Below, piece after piece: positions 43,309-51,892 of a stretch of DNA of 64,000 bases. The stretch is taken from contig NZ_CM001398.1 in assembly GCF_000241055.1 (NCBI RefSeq), positions 124,001 to 188,000 on the forward strand, in the 5' to 3' direction. The position numbers were made by a program, and so were the translations under genes. The notes under the pieces are model-generated. The model did not search any database, was not told the origin of the DNA, and saw only the letters and a list, made by a program, of their open reading frames with translations. This DNA comes from Oenococcus kitaharae DSM 17330. GTDB lineage: Bacteria; Bacillota; Bacilli; Lactobacillales; Lactobacillaceae. How positions within the stretch are numbered: the stretch's first letter is position 1; every line of letters begins with the position of its first letter.

Positions 43309-44961
43309 TTATTTCTTAACATAAGCGTACTTGTAGTAGAAGGAATCACCAGAATTAAAGTTCTGCAGCCCCTTCAATTTCGGATTAACCAAGCTCGGAT
43401 AAGCATTCCAATAAACTGGTGCTGCACCGGCATCCTTGGCTAAGGCGACTTCGGCATCAACTTCATCTTTCGTCCTGGCTTTGCTGTTCAAAGCATCTTG
43501 ATCCATAGCCCGATTAAAGGCATCTGTATAAGTCTTTGACTGCCACTTGCCATCATTGTTTGTGCCATTATTTGTAAACAAAGTCAGATAACCAGTCGGC
43601 TCAGAATAATCAGATGACCAACCTGCGACCATCACATCAAAATTCTGATTCTGTTGATCTTGCAGACGCTGCTGGAAAGGTACAAATTTTTCAGACACCT
43701 TGACGTTTCCAAGCTGCTGCCAAGCCTGCTGCAGGTAATCAACTTCAGGCTTAGAAACAGGATTTTCAGCTGTCGCTTCTACAGAAAGGGACAAACTCGT
43801 CAAACCGGCCTGCTTCATTCCCTTTTTGAACAACTTTTTAGCCTGCTTGATATTGTATTGATAGTAACGTCCTGTCTGTTTACGCACAGCAGTCCCAAAA
43901 TCTTTGCCATCAGCCGTTTTACCGCCAGCCCCGACAGGTACAAGCCCTGTGGCTGCCTTATACATACCGCCGGATATTTGATCAGCAATCGCCTGACGGT
44001 CAATCGACCGGCTCAAGGCCAGACGAATATTACGATTAGTCAGTCCTTTTGTCTTGCCAGTCTGGTTGAATTCCAGGTAAAAACTGGCATTTCCGTCATA
44101 GGTCTTAAAATCAGACCGGTTCTTATTAGCTGCAACAGCCTGTTGGGAGCCAAGTGGTGCCAAATCCAAACGACCCCTCTTATATAGTCCAATAGCTGCT
44201 GTAGGCTCTTTCACGACTGTCTCGACGACTTTATCCGTCTTAACGTGCTTTTGATCCCAATAGTTGCTATTTTTAATCAGATTGAATGAGCCATTGGTGC
44301 CATTCCAACCGACCAAACGATAAGGGCCGTCATAAACCTGCTTATTTGAAGCCGTACCGAGTTGTTTGCCGTATTGGCGCGCCACTTTAGGATTCTGAGC
44401 AAAAAATTGTGGTGCTGCCATTTCCAGCTCGAATTGCGGCATCGGATGATCCAACTCAACAACAAAAGTCCGGCTGTCTTTAGCGCGAACGCCCAACGAA
44501 CTAGCTGACATCTTGCCCGCTTGAATGGCATCGGCATTCTTGATTCCTGAGAATTTATAGGCCGCTTGACTGCCGGTCTTCGGATTGACGATTCGCCGCC
44601 AGGCAAAGACAAAGTCGGACGCTGTCAACTTGTCCCCGTTTGACCATTTGAGTCCCTTCCGTAATTTAAAAGTCCATGTTTTGCCATCGCTGCTATGCGA
44701 CCATTTTTCAGCCAAGCCAGCCTTAATTTGGCCATTTGCTTGACGGCTCAATAGGCCTTCCTGTACGTTAATCGCAATTTGGTCCGCATAGGCATCAGTC
44801 ATCAAAGCCGTGTCCATCGTCGTCAAATCAGTCGGCATAGAAAAGTACAATGGCGGCCTCGCTTTTGCTTGTGCTGCTAGTGGTACTGCTGCTGACACAC
44901 TCACGCCGGCAATTAACAACGCTGTCATTAAAGCTGCGCGTCCTCTGGTTTTTAAAATCAT
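43309..44961 (-). CDS. Oligopeptide-binding protein, OppA family
   Basis: Family 5 solute-binding protein for peptide uptake, 550 aa. Typical segments are KWSHSSDGKTWTFKLRKGLK and PYRLVGWN. The N-terminus is a signal-like sequence (hydrophobic core about residues 10-26, then AAQAKA) but has no lipobox cysteine, suggesting either signal peptidase I cleavage or membrane retention. It is a single-gene unit; no Opp permease or ATPase gene is adjacent, so it must serve a transporter encoded elsewhere. GGAG site before the ATG. Confidence 0.92.
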   Translation of the reverse strand: MILKTRGRAALMTALLIAGVSVSAAVPLAAQAKARPPLYFSMPTDLTTMDTALMTDAYADQIAINVQEGLLSRQANGQIKAGLAEKWSHSSDGKTWTFKLRKGLKWSNGDKLTASDFVFAWRRIVNPKTGSQAAYKFSGIKNADAIQAGKMSASSLGVRAKDSRTFVVELDHPMPQFELEMAAPQFFAQNPKVARQYGKQLGTASNKQVYDGPYRLVGWNGTNGSFNLIKNSNYWDQKHVKTDKVVETVVKEPTAAIGLYKRGRLDLAPLGSQQAVAANKNRSDFKTYDGNASFYLEFNQTGKTKGLTNRNIRLALSRSIDRQAIADQISGGMYKAATGLVPVGAGGKTADGKDFGTAVRKQTGRYYQYNIKQAKKLFKKGMKQAGLTSLSLSVEATAENPVSKPEVDYLQQAWQQLGNVKVSEKFVPFQQRLQDQQNQNFDVMVAGWSSDYSEPTGYLTLFTNNGTNNDGKWQSKTYTDAFNRAMDQDALNSKARTKDEVDAEVALAKDAGAAPVYWNAYPSLVNPKLKGLQNFNSGDSFYYKYAYVKK

Positions 44962-45011
44962 GTTTTAATGCTCCTCTCCTTCTCAATTCATGTTGAAAAT
45001 AAAATTCCTTT

Positions 45012-45041
45012 ATTATAACCACGAAAACGCGGCAGAATCAA
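45012..45041 (-). promoter_or_regulatory. Promoter of the OppA-like gene
   Basis: TTGATT (45036-45041), 18-bp spacer, TATAAT (45012-45017) on the minus strand, about 50 nt upstream of the start codon. Confidence 0.7.
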
Positions 45042-45098
45042 ATAAATTTACGAAATAATGACAAAATTTGTCCAACGTGAGACAGGTATGGTTTACAA

Positions 45099-45128
45099 TT
45101 GCTGGAATACGATTTTTTCCAGTATAAT
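45099..45128 (+). promoter_or_regulatory. treR promoter with internal inverted repeat
   Basis: TTGCTG (45099-45104), 18-bp spacer, TATAAT (45123-45128). CTGGAA at 45102-45107 and TTCCAG at 45117-45122 form an inverted repeat between the hexamers, a possible operator. Confidence 0.6.
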
Positions 45129-45169
45129 TGAAAACGGAAATCAGCTCCTTAAAAACTGATAAAGATAAT

Positions 45170-45895
45170 ATGGCCGCGCGTTACATAGAAATTTATCAAC
45201 AATTGAAAACAGAAATTATCCAAAATAAATATCCGATAGATTCCTTTTTGCCCAGCGAATGCAAAATGGCCGATCGTTTCGACTGCTCGCGGGATACAAT
45301 TCGAAAAGCACTATTACGGCTTGGTGAAGATGGCTATATTCAAAAGCGGCATGGGCGCGGCTCGCAAGTCTTGCATCATAATCTGATTAATTTTCCTATT
45401 TCCGGTTTGACCAGTTTTCAAGAACTCAAGGAAGGCCAAAAACTCAATGCCAGCACAAAGGTTGTGGTTTTTGAGGAAATACAATCCACAACGGCTAATC
45501 ATAAATTAACTGCATTTCCGATAGGCAGCAGGCTTTATCATGTTGTTCGCGTTCGATCCATCGATGGCTCTCCAAGCGTGATCGATGAAGATTACTTTGA
45601 CCAAAAAATCGTCAGCAAATTAACACCTGAAATCGCCGCTGCCTCGATCTACGACTATTTGGAAAACCAAATCGGCTTGAAGATTGCCTACGCTGAAAAA
45701 TCCGTTACCGCCACGCTAATAACTGACGCAGACCGCAAGTTGATGCCGGACCTGCCGAAATACGAAAATAGACTGATTCAAATTGAAAGCCGTGTCCATT
45801 TAGCCGATACAACTTATTTTCAGCACACGATCAGCCGTCATCGCCCAGATAAATTTCAATTTAACGAATTTTCTAGGCGTCAAAAGACAAACTAA
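45170..45895 (+). CDS. treR: GntR-family trehalose operon repressor
   Basis: Represses the trehalose genes and is relieved by trehalose-6-phosphate in relatives. 241 aa: GntR winged helix (residues about 1-68, with LPSECKMADRFDCSRDTIRK) and a UTRA effector domain. A longer frame begins at TTG 45128, but that codon overlaps the promoter's TATAAT, so ATG 45170 is chosen although its ribosome site is weak. Convergent with the trehalose operon; a matching TTGTACGTACAA operator lies before the IIA gene. Confidence 0.88.
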   Translation: MAARYIEIYQQLKTEIIQNKYPIDSFLPSECKMADRFDCSRDTIRKALLRLGEDGYIQKRHGRGSQVLHHNLINFPISGLTSFQELKEGQKLNASTKVVVFEEIQSTTANHKLTAFPIGSRLYHVVRVRSIDGSPSVIDEDYFDQKIVSKLTPEIAAASIYDYLENQIGLKIAYAEKSVTATLITDADRKLMPDLPKYENRLIQIESRVHLADTTYFQHTISRHRPDKFQFNEFSRRQKTN

Positions 45896-45921
45896 AACCC
45901 AGTTGCAAAGACTGGGTTTTT
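45894..45921. terminator. Bidirectional terminator between treR and the phosphotrehalase gene
   Basis: AAAACCCAGT-7 nt-ACTGGGTTTTT, ending both convergent units. Confidence 0.88.
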
Positions 45922-45925
45922 ATAA

Positions 45926-47584
45926 TCAATATTTAACTGCAATAACTTCATAAGGGCGCAGGACAAACTTGTCAGCCATTCTGCTATCTGAATAATTGGC
46001 CAGAAGCAGGCTTCCTGATTGGGCCTCTTTGGGCAAATCGACCGTGACAGCTTTTTCGCCAAAGTGAGTGATAACCAGCAGGTACTGATCTTGCAGCTGT
46101 CGTTTAAAAGCATAGACCTCAGCTAGGTCAGCAAACATTGGCTGATAATCGCCTAATGCGATCACAGGTTCCTGTTTTCTTAAAGCAATCAAACGCTGAT
46201 AAAATTGGAAAAGCCCTTGAGGGTCGGCCAAATCCTTGGCAACATTAATCTGCTGGAAATCGCCATTGGCCAGCCATGGCTTGTGATCAGAAAAACCAGC
46301 ATACTTTTCTGTATTCCACTGCATCGGAATCCGAGCATTATCGCGAGACTTGCTTTTGACGATCGCAAAGGCCTCATCAGCACTTACCCCCTTATCCAGA
46401 AGCTCCTGATAAGCATTTTGAGACTCGACATCGACATAATCGGCCATCGATTTAAAATCAGGATCGGTCATACCGATTTCTTCACCCATATAAATATAGG
46501 GTGTGCCGCGATTCAGATGAATGGCAGCTGCCAGCATCGCCGCGCCAAGATGATAATACTGAGGGTTTTTGATGAAACGGTTAATCGCCCGCGGCTGATC
46601 ATGATTGTTCCAAAACCAAGCCGGCCAGCCGCCGCCGTCAGAAAGCCCCTTACCCCATTCGTGGAGGATATGACGCAGTTTCTCGAAATCATAAGGTATT
46701 TTCGTCCATTTATTGCCGTTCTCATAATCCACCTTTAAGTGGTGGAAACTGAACGCCATGGACAATTCATGTCTGTCAGCTGCCGTGTAGGCGATAGCAT
46801 TCTCTACAGTGGTCGAACTCAGTTCGCCAACCGTAATAACTCCTGGATGCTTGGCGAACACATCGCGATACATATTCTGCAGATATTCGTGGACAATCGG
46901 GCGATCAGTATACATGGGTTTGCCGTTGCCGCCATGCGGATCATCCAAAAGCTTCTGGTCTTTACCGACAACATTAATCACATCAAAGCGGAAGGCTTTA
47001 GCACCTTTATCCAGCCAAAAACCTAGGACCTTATTTAATTCAGCAATAACTTCTGGATTCCGCCAATTCAAATCAGCTTGCGAAATATCGTATAAATGCA
47101 GATAATCCAAATCAGTATTACCGAATGGTGCCCAAGCACTGCCACCGAATTTTGATTCCCAACTTGTTGGAGCCGAACCATCAGCTTTTTTTGGTCGTAG
47201 AATGTAGTAATCCTGATATTTTTTGTCACCAGCTAAAGCTTTTTGAAACCAAATATGTGCCGTCGACGTATGATTGAAGACCATATCCATCATGATGCTG
47301 ATGTGATGTTCTGCCGCTTTAGCAACTAATTCTTCAAAATCAGCCATCGTGCCGAAGACCGGGTCAATCGCACAATAGTCGCTAATATCGTAGCCATTAT
47401 CACGTTGCGGCGAAGGAAAAATCGGGTTCAGCCATAGATAATCAATACCTAGTTTGGCCAAATACGGCAGTTTTTCAATAATTCCGCGCAGGTCACCGAT
47501 GCCATCCCCATTAGTGTCTTTGAATGATTTTGGATAAGCCTGATAAACAACTTTATTTGCAAATGTAGATTGTGTTTCCTTCAT
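45926..47584 (-). CDS. treA: Trehalose-6-phosphate hydrolase (phosphotrehalase, GH13)
   Basis: Splits trehalose-6-phosphate into glucose and glucose-6-phosphate. 552 aa GH13 barrel: FRFDVIN (nucleophile Asp), TVGELSS (acid/base Glu), NNHDQPRAI (third Asp), and the N-terminal VVYQAYPKSFKDTNGDGIGD. Related oligo-1,6-glucosidases are similar; the operon with trehalose-type PTS and treR decides the call. Begins 3 nt after the IIBC gene, with no close Shine-Dalgarno, so coupled translation is likely. Confidence 0.92.
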   Translation of the reverse strand: MKETQSTFANKVVYQAYPKSFKDTNGDGIGDLRGIIEKLPYLAKLGIDYLWLNPIFPSPQRDNGYDISDYCAIDPVFGTMADFEELVAKAAEHHISIMMDMVFNHTSTAHIWFQKALAGDKKYQDYYILRPKKADGSAPTSWESKFGGSAWAPFGNTDLDYLHLYDISQADLNWRNPEVIAELNKVLGFWLDKGAKAFRFDVINVVGKDQKLLDDPHGGNGKPMYTDRPIVHEYLQNMYRDVFAKHPGVITVGELSSTTVENAIAYTAADRHELSMAFSFHHLKVDYENGNKWTKIPYDFEKLRHILHEWGKGLSDGGGWPAWFWNNHDQPRAINRFIKNPQYYHLGAAMLAAAIHLNRGTPYIYMGEEIGMTDPDFKSMADYVDVESQNAYQELLDKGVSADEAFAIVKSKSRDNARIPMQWNTEKYAGFSDHKPWLANGDFQQINVAKDLADPQGLFQFYQRLIALRKQEPVIALGDYQPMFADLAEVYAFKRQLQDQYLLVITHFGEKAVTVDLPKEAQSGSLLLANYSDSRMADKFVLRPYEVIAVKY

Positions 47585-47587
47585 AAA

Positions 47588-49099
47588 TTAATTAACCGCA
47601 TCCTTAAAGACATTTTTCTTTTCAACATTGCGGACTGTATCAACATCACTGTCTTTAAAGCCCCAAAGATAAACAGCTAAGAAGGATACAATCGTCGTAA
47701 TAGCACTTGCTAGCAGGAAGATGTAAATATTATTCGGATTTGTTTTTGAGAAAAAGGATGGAAAACCGATCCAAGAACCCGTGAAACCAAACATATCAAT
47801 TTTCAAAAGCCCTGCGACAAAGGCACCCACGGCACTACCGACATTGGCCATCCAAAAGACACGGCCGTACTTCAAGTTAATACCATACATAGCGGGTTCA
47901 GTAACACCAGCAAAGCCTGACAGCGCACCGGCTAATGACAAACCTCTGATATCCGCTTTCTTACTTTTAGCCCAAACTGCTAATGCACCGGCACCTTGTG
48001 CGATCATCGTGAAGTTAATCAAACCATTTAATACAGAATGACCAGTGGAGGCAATATCATTAGAGATCAACGGAATAACCATCCAATGGAGACCGAAGAT
48101 AACCAAGCACTGATAGAAGCCGCCTATTACCAAGCCGGCAATGGCTTCGTTGGCTGTGACTAAGAAGTTGATCACGGCGGCCAGGCCAGCAGAAATAAGT
48201 GAAATTACCGGTCCAAAGAGTACCAGCACAGCGGCCGATACGATAAACAAAGTAAATAGCGGCTGGAAAATAGAGCGCAAGCTTAGCGGCAAGACTTTCT
48301 TAAACCAGTTGCCAACCGGCCTTGCCAGCCAAGCTGCGAAAATAATTGGAAAGATCGAGTATGTGTATTGCGGAATATGAATCGGAATACCGAACAAGCT
48401 GGCATTCAATGGAATACCGAACAACGTACTCATCCCCTTTGTAGGTGCTGCCCACAAAGCGGCAATTGTCGGGTGAACCAGCACGCCGGCAATCGCGGCT
48501 ACAACAATCGGATCAGACCGCAATTGTTTGGCTGCGGTGTAACCAACAAGAATCGGCAGGAAATAAAAAGTCGAATCGCCCATGGCATTAATAATGATAT
48601 AAGTCGACGATTTAACATCAATCCAGCCTAAGTTGAAGGTAAACAGGGTTAAGAGGCCCTTTAAAATACCGGAAGCAGCCAGCAACCCAATAATCGGAAT
48701 CATTGATCCTGTAATTGTTCCGATCAAAACCTGAAAAGCATATTTGATCCATCCCCAGAGATTAGTGGGGCGTTTCTTGGCTGCTTGTGCCTGTGTGGCT
48801 GCGATCGCCTGGTTGGTTGCGTCCTCATCAACAACGCGATCACCCAGCTGGGCAATTACCTCGTCGTAAACATCTGTGACAGCCGGTCCAATGACGACTT
48901 GGAACTGATCCAAAGCTGCATTATAGACAGCTCCAGCAATACCGTCCAGACTAGAGACCTTGTTAGCATCAGCCTTCTTAGGGTCCTTCAGGTAAAAACG
49001 CAGACGTGTAATACAGTGGATTAATTTATCAACGTTATCAGCACCACCGACACCGTCAATGATATCGGCTGCTAATTTTTTATAATCTTGTTTTGCCAT
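47588..49099 (-). CDS. treB: PTS trehalose-specific IIBC component
   Basis: Imports trehalose as its 6-phosphate. 503 aa: an N-terminal IIB domain with the phospho-cysteine in HCITRLRFYL (Cys29 by count), a linker, and an EIIC membrane domain (from about residue 110, ten or so helices; GFAGVTEPAMYGINLKYGR). There is no fused IIA domain; IIA is the separate gene upstream. Substrate inferred from the hydrolase and TreR site. Confidence 0.9.
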   Translation of the reverse strand: MAKQDYKKLAADIIDGVGGADNVDKLIHCITRLRFYLKDPKKADANKVSSLDGIAGAVYNAALDQFQVVIGPAVTDVYDEVIAQLGDRVVDEDATNQAIAATQAQAAKKRPTNLWGWIKYAFQVLIGTITGSMIPIIGLLAASGILKGLLTLFTFNLGWIDVKSSTYIIINAMGDSTFYFLPILVGYTAAKQLRSDPIVVAAIAGVLVHPTIAALWAAPTKGMSTLFGIPLNASLFGIPIHIPQYTYSIFPIIFAAWLARPVGNWFKKVLPLSLRSIFQPLFTLFIVSAAVLVLFGPVISLISAGLAAVINFLVTANEAIAGLVIGGFYQCLVIFGLHWMVIPLISNDIASTGHSVLNGLINFTMIAQGAGALAVWAKSKKADIRGLSLAGALSGFAGVTEPAMYGINLKYGRVFWMANVGSAVGAFVAGLLKIDMFGFTGSWIGFPSFFSKTNPNNIYIFLLASAITTIVSFLAVYLWGFKDSDVDTVRNVEKKNVFKDAVN

Positions 49100-49119
49100 A
49101 ATAACCTTTCTTTCATCAA

Positions 49120-49608
49120 TTACTTGCTTGTCGCCTGGCCAATTTCCTGGCCTTGCTGAGCCGGGCCGTAATTAACCGAAAATGTGTCCAGCGCATCTTT
49201 AGAATTCGTAATCAGCACCATCGTGGTTAATGGAAAACCAGCAGCTTTGATCATCGGCCAATCAACCTGAGCCAATTTATCGCCGCCAGCAACCACATCA
49301 CCAACTTTCACAAAGAGCTTAAAAGGCTTGCCGTTCATGCTGACCGTATCAATGCCCATGTGGACAAGCACTTCTAAACCATCAGCACGCTTCAAGCCGA
49401 CTGCATGCGGTTGAAGCACAGTCACCGTCCCGGCAGCAGGTGAAACGACAATCGGATCTTCCGGTTCAATCGCAAAACCTTCGCCCATCATTTTTTGAGC
49501 AAAAACCGGATCGGAAACCGTTGCCAGATCGGCCACTTTCCCGCTGACAGGTGCGTATAATTTCTCGTCATCAATTAATTCTTTTTTCTTTTTGCCAAAT
49601 CCGAACAC
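49120..49608 (-). CDS. PTS glucose-family IIA component
   Basis: Phosphocarrier passing phosphate from HPr to the IIBC protein. 162 aa IIA-Glc fold with PHAVGLKRADG and LVHMGIDTVSMNG, the latter holding the phospho-His. Similar in sequence to the IIA domain fused to the LacS-type permease in this window. Starts with GTG after AGGAGG. First gene of the trehalose operon, so it is inferred to serve TreB. Confidence 0.92.
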   Translation of the reverse strand: MFGFGKKKKELIDDEKLYAPVSGKVADLATVSDPVFAQKMMGEGFAIEPEDPIVVSPAAGTVTVLQPHAVGLKRADGLEVLVHMGIDTVSMNGKPFKLFVKVGDVVAGGDKLAQVDWPMIKAAGFPLTTMVLITNSKDALDTFSVNYGPAQQGQEIGQATSK

Positions 49609-49622
49609 ATGACCCTCCTAAC

Positions 49623-49634
49623 TTGTACGTACAA
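49623..49634. promoter_or_regulatory. TreR operator
   Basis: TTGTACGTACAA, a perfect 12-bp palindrome close to the Bacillus TreR site TTGTATATACAA. It lies just downstream of the predicted start of transcription and 15 bp before the GTG of the IIA gene. Confidence 0.75.
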
Positions 49635-49651
49635 CATTGGCTTACAAGGTA

Positions 49652-49680
49652 ATCATAAGCGATCCGAATACCCATTGCAA
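49652..49680 (-). promoter_or_regulatory. Trehalose operon promoter
   Basis: TTGCAA (49675-49680), 17-bp spacer, TATGAT (49652-49657) on the minus strand. Confidence 0.7.
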
Positions 49681-49690
49681 GCGTTTACAT
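49675..49690. promoter_or_regulatory. cre site 1 of the trehalose operon
   Basis: Minus-strand ATGTAAACGCTTGCAA, one mismatch to the CcpA consensus, overlapping the -35. Confidence 0.75.
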
Positions 49691-49703
49691 AAAACGCTTT
49701 CAA
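49688..49703. promoter_or_regulatory. cre site 2 of the trehalose operon
   Basis: CATAAAACGCTTTCAA; its last 13 positions match the CcpA consensus. Directly adjoins site 1, 13 bp away. Confidence 0.6.
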
Positions 49704-49732
49704 AAACATATTTTCACAAATAATTAGTCATC

Positions 49733-49755
49733 AAAAAAGCCTGTTTAACAGGCTT
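49733..49755 (-). terminator. Terminator downstream of the gene remnant
   Basis: AAGCCTGT-TAA-ACAGGCTT followed by T-run on the minus strand; it isolates the trehalose promoter from upstream transcription. Confidence 0.75.
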
Positions 49756-49811
49756 AAGAATTAAATAAGCTCAGATTGTGATTAAAAATGGTTGGATTAA
49801 TTTCTGATTTT

Positions 49812-50054
49812 TCATGAGCCCGCAACTTGCCGTGAAATTTTCTCATCAGCAATTTTTAGAACCTGATCATAATTAGACAGAAAATGATCATCCACTTGAT
49901 GCTCGATTTCAATCGCGGTTGCTGGAAAAGCTAGGATTAAATAATGGATAGCTAAGGCACTGGCAGTATCCAGCCCGAAAGAGCTTCATCAACTCAGAGA
50001 ATTTTGGATGATAAAGCAGTGTCAGGTACAACGGAATGTAGTACAAAAAGACCC
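49812..50054 (-). pseudogene. Frameshifted C-terminal gene remnant
   Basis: Two overlapping open stretches without start codons read as one protein if a frameshift near 49965 is allowed: first FLYYIPLYLTLLYHPKFSEL, then LDTASALAIHYLILAFP and a charged tail ending at TGA (49812-49814). Codon use looks coding, and a terminator follows 57 bp later. No family was recognised. It may be the tail of a decayed gene whose 5' part is gone. Confidence 0.35.
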
Positions 50055-50075
50055 GCCTCCACAAAGAGGCGGGCT
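50045..50075 (-). terminator. Terminator of a possible small transcript
   Basis: Strong minus-strand stem (GCCCGCCTC and GGAGGCGGGT) followed by five T. There is no protein gene for it to end; see the small RNA candidate. Confidence 0.7.
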
Positions 50076-50121
50076 TGTATTAAGGCAAGTTATTCCATAA
50101 GGGCCTGCACCAAGCCCTCAG
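50049..50121 (-). ncRNA. Possible small RNA of about 70 nt
   Basis: A TATAAT (50127-50132, minus strand) is followed by an AGGGC/GCCCT hairpin and then the terminator at 50045-50075, with no credible reading frame. No -35 is evident and no known RNA family (SRP, 6S, RNase P) was recognised. Proposed on layout only. Confidence 0.3.
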
Positions 50122-50210
50122 CCCACATTATAAAATAAAATAACACGATATATTCACGATCCGGCAGGTTTACGCAGTTTGTCTTAGCAGATGCCGGCAC
50201 TCCTATAGCG

Positions 50211-50240
50211 ACAAAAACCGCCAACTCAACGTTGACGGTT
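50211..50240 (-). terminator. Terminator after tRNA-Gln
   Basis: AACCGTCAAC, short loop, GTTGGCGGTT with one G-U pair, then TTTT, 13 bp past the tRNA 3' end. Confidence 0.8.
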
Positions 50241-50252
50241 ATCCCTCTTGAA

Positions 50253-50325
50253 TTGCCCTTGCTGGACTCGAACCAGCGCATGATGGCACCAGAAGCCATT
50301 GCCTTACCAACTTGGCCAAAGGGCA
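50253..50325 (-). tRNA. tRNA-Gln (anticodon CUG)
   Basis: Folds as a full cloverleaf: acceptor TGCCCTT/AAGGGCA, D stem GCC/GGC, anticodon stem ATGGC/GCCAT with loop TTCTGGT (anticodon CTG), T stem GCTGG/CCAGC with loop TTCGAGT, discriminator A. The CCA end is not encoded. It reads CAG codons; a second tRNA-Gln for CAA must be elsewhere. It lies 39 bp downstream of the amino acid permease stop. Confidence 0.93.
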
Positions 50326-50364
50326 TTAACAAGATATCATTTTACCATGATATCGCGTTAAAAT

Positions 50365-51780
50365 TCAAGCATTCGTCTGCTGTAATTTTGAATGATGAAG
50401 CCCATAGCCGTAATAGATAATCAAGCCAATCACCGTCCAGATCGCAAACATCAGTAAGGTCTGGCTCCTCAGCTGCGTAATGAAAAAGAAACTCGTAATT
50501 CCGCCAATAATCGGAATAATCGGATAACCAGGGACTCGAAAACCATCCGCATTAGCAATATCAGCTCGGTGTCGAAGCGGCAGGATACCAAAGTTGACAA
50601 AGACAAAGGCCGCTAAAGTGCCAGCATTGATCAAAGAAGCTAATTCTGAAAGAGGTACCAACCCAGCTAGGAGAATCTCGATCAAACCAGCAATCAGTAG
50701 GGAGTTCATCGGGACATGCTGCTTACCGGTGATTTTACCAAGAAATTTCGGTAATAAACCGTCCCGGCCGAATGAGTAGATCAGACGGGATGAAGCAAAT
50801 ACCAAGGCCAACACACCTGTGAACATGCCAATCATCGAACCAATGCCAATCACAGAAGCCAAGCCGCCCTGTTTGACATAACTGAAGGCAAATGACGCAG
50901 GATCACTCACATTCAAGTTTTTATAATTAACCATGCCGGTTAAGATAATAGCAAACAAAGTATAGAGAACCGCAGCAACCAAGACCGTATAAATAATGCC
51001 ACGTGCCATTTGTGTTTTTGGTTTTTTAACTTCAGCTGTATGTGCCGCCAGGGTATCAAAACCAATGAAAGCAAAGAAGATGCCCGAAGTACTGGCCCAG
51101 ATGCCCCCAAGTCCAAAGAGGCCGGTCTGAAATTCTTTTGGATAGAAAGGCACGTAATTACCCGGTTTGATAAAGAAGATACCCACGGCAATGAAAAGTG
51201 TCAAAATGAGCAGTTTGATCAAAACGAAAACATTTTCTACCCAGCGTGTCGTGGACAGGCCGATCATCTGAACCCCAAGGATCACCAATAATAACAGCAC
51301 GGCCGGCAGGTTGATAATACCGCCTTCAAAGGGTCCAGCCAGCACAGCTTGAAAACCTTTAATATGATTTGTTTGCAACAAGCCGCCCAAGTAGGACGAA
51401 AATCCTACAGAAACGGCCGAAGTCGCTAAGAAATACTCCAAAATTAGTGACCAGCCTAAAAACCAGCCAACCACCTGCCCAAAGACAACCGACCCATACG
51501 AGTAGGCCGAACCAGCGACCGGCATTGCACTGGCAAATTCTGAATAGGCCATGCCGGAAATACCGGAAATGATGGCTGCAATCAAAAAGCCGATCGCCAC
51601 AGCCGGGCCGGAATGCTGTGCTGCTTCAGTTCCCGGCAAGATAAAAATACCAGTACCGATAACTGTCCCAATTCCAAGTGCGACTAAATCTTTTGTGTCC
51701 AAAACACGTTTTAAGTGCGAATCTGCACTTGCAAACTGTGCAATCGAATCACGACGAAAAGATCGTTTAAAAATTCCCAA
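50365..51780 (-). CDS. APC-family amino acid permease
   Basis: Amino acid-polyamine-organocation transporter, 471 aa, about 12 to 13 helices. The helix-1 motif GIGTVIGTGIFILPGT (about residues 35-50) and FAFIGFDTLAAHTAEVKKP are typical of cationic amino acid permeases (YfnA/CAT-like). The long upstream frame to 51843 crosses the promoter; AAGGGAGG-5 nt-TTG at 51780 is the likely start (MGIFKRSFRRDS). Substrate is uncertain. Confidence 0.9.
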   Translation of the reverse strand: MGIFKRSFRRDSIAQFASADSHLKRVLDTKDLVALGIGTVIGTGIFILPGTEAAQHSGPAVAIGFLIAAIISGISGMAYSEFASAMPVAGSAYSYGSVVFGQVVGWFLGWSLILEYFLATSAVSVGFSSYLGGLLQTNHIKGFQAVLAGPFEGGIINLPAVLLLLVILGVQMIGLSTTRWVENVFVLIKLLILTLFIAVGIFFIKPGNYVPFYPKEFQTGLFGLGGIWASTSGIFFAFIGFDTLAAHTAEVKKPKTQMARGIIYTVLVAAVLYTLFAIILTGMVNYKNLNVSDPASFAFSYVKQGGLASVIGIGSMIGMFTGVLALVFASSRLIYSFGRDGLLPKFLGKITGKQHVPMNSLLIAGLIEILLAGLVPLSELASLINAGTLAAFVFVNFGILPLRHRADIANADGFRVPGYPIIPIIGGITSFFFITQLRSQTLLMFAIWTVIGLIIYYGYGLHHSKLQQTNA

Positions 51781-51811
51781 AATTACCTCCCTTAAAAAGT
51801 AAATTGTCAAA

Positions 51812-51840
51812 ATTATGCCATGTAAGTAGACGAATGTAAA
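51812..51840 (-). promoter_or_regulatory. Promoter of the amino acid permease
   Basis: TTTACA (51835-51840), 17-bp spacer, CATAAT (51812-51817) on the minus strand, directly below the upstream gene's terminator. No T-box element is present. Confidence 0.7.
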
Positions 51841-51841
51841 C

Positions 51842-51870
51842 AAAAAAAGCCAAAGAATTCTCTTTGGCTT
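51842..51870 (-). terminator. Terminator after the thioredoxin-like gene
   Basis: AAGCCAAAG-6 nt-CTTTGGCTT plus seven T on the minus strand. Confidence 0.85.
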
Positions 51871-51892
51871 GTGAAATATTTGTTAACTTTAA

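Noticed and set aside
43654-44187. A 177-codon plus-strand frame inside the OppA-like gene
   Set aside because: Antisense shadow of a well supported gene with no ribosome site or recognisable domain.
46205-46738. A 177-codon plus-strand frame inside the phosphotrehalase gene
   Set aside because: Antisense shadow; GH13 motifs on the other strand are unambiguous.
50090-50332. An 80-codon minus-strand frame
   Set aside because: It runs through the tRNA-Gln gene and its terminator, so it cannot be a real protein gene.
49620-50364. Integrated mobile element at tRNA-Gln
   Set aside because: No integrase, no direct repeat of the tRNA 3' end and no foreign gene cargo were found; only a short gene remnant.
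51781-51841. T-box leader for the amino acid permease
   Set aside because: The whole gap is 60 bp and is filled by a promoter and ribosome site; there is no room for a T-box.
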